Shown here piece by piece: positions 31,811 through 33,928 of a DNA stretch of 33,928 nt. A program made the position numbers and the translations under genes. The notes beneath the pieces were generated by a model. It was not told the DNA's origin. It saw nothing but the letters and a program-made list of their open reading frames with translations, and did no database searches. Positions within the stretch are counted from its first letter, which is position 1. The number at the start of each line of letters is the position of its first letter. The DNA is from a virus. The DNA is taken from the IMG/VR virus record IMGVR_UViG_3300034374_005257, positions 1 to 33,928 of that record; one strand, written 5' to 3'.

Positions 31811-31873
31811 CTAGCGGTTCACAGTTTTCGTGTACTTAACGCCACGATAAGTGTAGGTAACTTTGATAGCCAT
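31811..31873 (-). CDS. 20-residue peptide resembling the DUF4278 core
   Basis: The ORF encodes 20 residues, MAIKVTYTYRGVKYTKTVNR, preceded by a GGAG site at good spacing. The segment TYRGVKY matches the short core of cyanobacterial DUF4278 proteins (xxLxYRGxxY), whose function is unknown. The peptide is basic and beta-like. It lies between the psbA cassette and the capsid gene, where transcription should be high. Its good ribosome site and the family-like core support it as a real micro-protein despite its size. Confidence 0.55.
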   Translation of the reverse strand: MAIKVTYTYRGVKYTKTVNR

Positions 31874-31947
31874 GGTAGTAAGCTCCAATGCCTCTGCGCG
31901 TTCCAGCCCGAGGCGTACCCGTCCCCGAAGGGATGAACGTACTTGGC
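31874..31947 (-). promoter_or_regulatory. Intergenic hairpin with UUCG loop
   Basis: On the coding strand CCC-TTCG-GGG forms a very stable tetraloop hairpin, extended by GTAC/GTAC pairing (31915-31942). It separates the 49-residue ORF from the 20-residue ORF. No T run follows, so it may protect an mRNA end or be a processing site rather than a terminator. Confidence 0.5.
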
Positions 31948-32097
31948 TTACTTCTTCTTAGCTGTCTTAGCTGCCTTCTTAAATTGAGCAGCAGTAGGAG
32001 CACCGGCAGTACCAGGCTTCCTCATCTTCTCACCACTACCAGCAGCAATACGCTTACGCTTGGCATGGATGTTTGCATAGAGTCCAGGTTTAGCCAT
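31948..32097 (-). CDS. Small basic protein of the [14 protein letters not shown] type
   Basis: A 49-residue, strongly basic protein: [35 protein letters not shown], then AAQFKKAAKTAKKK. The start [17 protein letters not shown]...GxGExMRKPG recurs in many cyanophages, as far as I remember without a known role. Its ATG overlaps the psbA stop as TAATG, so it is translated with psbA. The Lys-rich tail suggests contact with nucleic acid or with acidic capsid or scaffold surfaces. It was too short to appear in simple ORF lists. Confidence 0.8.
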   Translation of the reverse strand: MAKPGLYANIHAKRKRIAAGSGEKMRKPGTAGAPTAAQFKKAAKTAKKK

Positions 32098-33152
32098 TAG
32101 CCAATTACCGGTGCAGTGTGTGTAGCCAGGTCGAGGGGGAAGTTGTGCGCGTTGCGCTCGTGCATCACTTCAAAACCAAGACCAGCTCGGTTAAGGATGT
32201 CTGCCCAGGTGTTAATCACTTGCCCTTCAGATGAGAGAAGCGATTGGTTGAAGTTAAACCCATTCAGGTTAAACGCCATTGTAGAAACACCAAGAGCAGC
32301 AAACCATATACCCAAAACGGGCCAAGCAGCAAGGAAGAAATGAAGGCTACGGCTATTATTGAAACTTGCATATTGGAAGATCAAACGACCGAAGTATCCA
32401 TGAGCAGCTACAATGTTGTAGGTCTCTTCTTCTTGCCCAAATTTATAGCCTTTGTTTTGGCTTTCGATTTCTGTGGTCTCCCGTACCAACGAGCTAGTCA
32501 CAAGGGAACCATGCATCGCACTGAAAAGCGACCCACCGAACACTCCTGCTACTCCCAACATGTGGAAGGGATGCATCAAGATGTTGTGCTCCGCTTGAAA
32601 GACGAGCATATAGTTGAACGTCCCACTGATTCCAAGAGGCATGGCGTCCGAGAAGGAGCCCTGACCGAAGGGATAGACCAAGAAGACTGCAGTAGCTGCT
32701 GCCACTGGTGCGGAATAAGCGACGAAAATCCATGGTCGCATTCCTAGTCGATAGCTAAGTTCCCACTCTCGTCCCATGTAAGCATAGATGCCAATGAGGA
32801 AGTGGAAGACGGTAAGCTGGAAAGGACCGCCGTTGTAGAGCCATTCGTCAAGTGAATTAGCTTCCCAAATTGGGTAGAAGTGTAGTCCGATGGCATTGCT
32901 GCTCGGAACGACGGCTCCCGATATGATGTTGTTTCCATAGAGAAGGCTCCCAGCTACAGGTTCGCGGATGCCATCAATATCGACTGGTGGTGCCGCTACG
33001 AATGCGATGATAAAACAAATGGCTGCAGCAAGGAGACACGGAATCATCAGTGTTCCAAACCAGCCAACATAAAGACGGTTATCTGTACTGGTTACCCAGT
33101 CACAAAAACGCTCCCAGTAGTTCTGAGAGCGTGAAGCTGCAATTGCAGTCAT
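32097..33152 (-). CDS. psbA: Photosystem II reaction-centre protein D1
   Basis: A 351-residue D1 protein, used by cyanophages to keep photosystem II working while host D1 is turned over. All expected functional residues are present (about one less than standard numbering): TyrZ Y160, manganese ligands D169, E188, H331, E332, H336, D341 and the A343 mature end, plus H197 for chlorophyll. Residue 129 is Glu (standard 130), the form associated with high-light D1. The C-terminal extension after Ala343 is only eight residues (THTAPVIG), about half that of typical cyanobacterial D1, as in Prochlorococcus-like D1. Five membrane helices are intact and there is no intron. It lies between an RlpA-like gene and a 49-residue ORF. 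Confidence 0.98.
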   Translation of the reverse strand: MTAIAASRSQNYWERFCDWVTSTDNRLYVGWFGTLMIPCLLAAAICFIIAFVAAPPVDIDGIREPVAGSLLYGNNIISGAVVPSSNAIGLHFYPIWEANSLDEWLYNGGPFQLTVFHFLIGIYAYMGREWELSYRLGMRPWIFVAYSAPVAAATAVFLVYPFGQGSFSDAMPLGISGTFNYMLVFQAEHNILMHPFHMLGVAGVFGGSLFSAMHGSLVTSSLVRETTEIESQNKGYKFGQEEETYNIVAAHGYFGRLIFQYASFNNSRSLHFFLAAWPVLGIWFAALGVSTMAFNLNGFNFNQSLLSSEGQVINTWADILNRAGLGFEVMHERNAHNFPLDLATHTAPVIG

Positions 33153-33158
33153 AGTTAG

Positions 33159-33455
33159 TTAGTCAAGTCGTGTTACTTTGACTCGTCCAACTCCGGTGCC
33201 AGTGAAGCCGATAGCATCAGCTGCACCTTTACTGAGATCGATCTCACGACCAGGGATATAAGGTCCACGGTCATTAACCCGTACAATGGCACACCGTTGA
33301 TAGCAGACCTTTAGTCGTGTACCAAACGGGAGTGTCTTGTGCGCTGCAGTAAGGGCATTCTGGTTATATCGCTCACCATTAGCTGTAAGGTTTCCATGGA
33401 AGCCAGGACCGTACCAGCTAGTGATAACTGACAGAGTAGTTAGAAGAGGAATCAT
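33159..33455 (-). CDS. RlpA-like double-psi beta-barrel protein
   Basis: A 98-residue protein that matches the RlpA domain almost from end to end: ITSWYGPGFHGNLTANGERY, ALTAAHKTLPFGTRLKVCY, VRVNDRGPYIPGREIDLSKG and AADAIGFTGTGVGRVKVTRL. E28, H39 and D62 fit the conserved acidic and His residues of RlpA, a lytic transglycosylase that acts on naked glycan strands. The N-terminus has only about 12 hydrophobic residues, so a full signal peptide is doubtful. Bacterial RlpA is a longer lipoprotein with a SPOR domain; here only the catalytic barrel remains. It sits in the psbA/hli cassette, so it may have come from a cyanobacterium with these genes, or it may help lysis. Confidence 0.88.
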   Translation of the reverse strand: MIPLLTTLSVITSWYGPGFHGNLTANGERYNQNALTAAHKTLPFGTRLKVCYQRCAIVRVNDRGPYIPGREIDLSKGAADAIGFTGTGVGRVKVTRLD

Positions 33456-33557
33456 AATAATAAAGCGAGGAACTTTTATATGACCATCTACACATTCCCG
33501 TTAGGGAAGATTCCCCCTCGATCCTCGCTACCAAGGGGGAATTATTACCGAGCGGGG
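33456..33557 (-). promoter_or_regulatory. Two hairpins between the hli block and the RlpA-like gene
   Basis: ATTCCCCCT/AGGGGGAAT (33510-33518 with 33534-33542) is a perfect 9-bp stem with a 15-base loop. TTCCC/GGGAA (33495-33499 with 33504-33508) is a smaller stem just downstream on the coding strand. No T run follows, so they may be RNA-processing or stability elements that divide the hli and psbA transcripts. Confidence 0.5.
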
Positions 33558-33599
33558 TTACTTCTTCTTGCCACCGCCGTGCTTCTTACCGCAGCCCAT
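33558..33599 (-). CDS. 13-residue Lys/Gly peptide coupled to hli
   Basis: The ORF encodes MGCGKKHGGGKKK. Its ATG overlaps the hli stop as TAATG, the overlap used between genuine genes in this genome. Six of 13 residues are basic, with one Cys and one His. Despite its length, the coupling makes translation likely. A metal-binding or RNA-binding peptide is conceivable, but no role is known. It could also be incidental. Confidence 0.4.
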   Translation of the reverse strand: MGCGKKHGGGKKK

Positions 33600-33769
33600 T
33601 AGAAAACTCCAGGAATAATTTGACCAGTTACTACGTAAGCGCCAACAGCAGCAATGAAACCGAGCATAGCCAGACGACCATTAAGAAGCTCAGCACGTTC
33701 GTTGTGAGTCACGGTGTAATTAGGGTCCATATACATAGCGGGTTCTTTAGCCCAGATGTTGTCAGTCAT
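33599..33769 (-). CDS. hli: High-light-inducible protein (Hli)
   Basis: A 56-residue one-helix Hli protein, related to plant light-harvesting proteins. It protects photosystems, probably by binding chlorophyll and carotenoid near newly made D1. The family motif is present as ERAELLNGRLAMLGF (ExxNGRxAMxGF), and the C-terminal half is the membrane helix (FIAAVGAYVVTG) ending IIPGVF. It is a short phage-type Hli. The start overlaps the scaffold stop as TAATG. With psbA, it forms the photosynthesis cassette between scaffold and capsid genes. Confidence 0.97.
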   Translation of the reverse strand: MTDNIWAKEPAMYMDPNYTVTHNERAELLNGRLAMLGFIAAVGAYVVTGQIIPGVF

Positions 33770-33928
33770 TAGAATTGAAGGTTTGAACGCTCAAGTTTTA
33801 CTGCTACATCATTGCGATAAGCAGGATCATTATCGTACCGAGGGTCACTCATGGCACGAACTACTTCAGCTTGGGAACGGTAGACATCAGCAGAGTTACG
33901 TGGAGCAGAGCCAGTTAGCAGCTCACCA
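33769..33928 (-). CDS. Scaffolding protein (T7 gp9-like), C-terminal fragment
   Basis: Only the last 52 residues are in the window; the gene enters from the right edge. The segment QAEVVRAMSDPRYDNDPAYR, followed by NDVAVKLERSNLQF, fits the C-terminal end of T7-type capsid-assembly proteins, with their AMxDPRYxxDPAYR motif. Scaffold guides capsid assembly and leaves the shell before packaging. The position just before the capsid region agrees with T7 gene 9, although the photosynthesis cassette is inserted between them. Confidence 0.85.
   Translation of the reverse strand, partial: GELLTGSAPRNSADVYRSQAEVVRAMSDPRYDNDPAYRNDVAVKLERSNLQF

Overview
The window is about 34 kb of a lytic T7-like (autographivirus-type) cyanophage genome; the natural host is most likely a marine Synechococcus or Prochlorococcus. 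A single-subunit T7-type RNA polymerase, T7-type SSB, endonuclease I, primase-helicase, capsid, tail-tube proteins and terminase identify the phage type. psbA (photosystem II D1), a high-light-inducible protein and thyX point to a cyanobacterial host. Every supported gene lies on the minus strand, so transcription runs from high to low coordinates. Genes are packed tightly, and many junctions are TAATG, TGATG or ATGA stop/start overlaps.

Read 5'->3' on the minus strand: (1) 33928-31811 holds the end of the scaffold gene, a host-derived cassette (hli, a 13-codon Lys/Gly peptide, an RlpA-like protein, psbA) and two very small ORFs. (2) 31629-30123 holds the major capsid protein and two small companions, closed by a strong UUCG-loop terminator at 30080-30108, in the place of T7 T-phi. 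(3) 30063-18672 encodes the two tail-tube proteins and three large internal virion/ejection proteins. One of these carries both a lytic transglycosylase and an M15 peptidase domain. (4) 18660-12731 encodes the tail-fibre and adhesin cluster: a T7-type fibre anchor, a polyglycine adhesin and a 986-residue protein with four repeated modules. (5) 12726-8026 is the lysis and packaging block: GH73-like endolysin, holin-like protein, small terminase, a basic protein, two HNH-type nucleases and the large terminase, ending in a strong terminator at 7899-7949. (6) 7752-6842 holds thyX and one unknown gene. (7) 6841-5966 is non-coding, GC-rich and hairpin-rich, with three host sigma70-type promoters facing left. 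(8) 5965-3586 is a run of small early genes. (9) 3586-1 holds RNA polymerase, SSB, endonuclease I, a small ORF and the N-terminus of the primase-helicase.

In T7-like phages the late packaging genes lie at the right end of the linear genome and the host-promoter early region at the left end. Here they are adjacent. The window therefore very probably spans the joined physical ends (collapsed terminal repeat) of a circularised or permuted assembly, somewhere within about 5966-7950.

I recognise no tRNA, CRISPR array, insertion sequence or integrase. The least explained parts are the junction region with its hairpins and repeats, the early small-gene cluster with a duplicated gene pair, the micro-ORFs around psbA, and the nuclease-rich packaging block.
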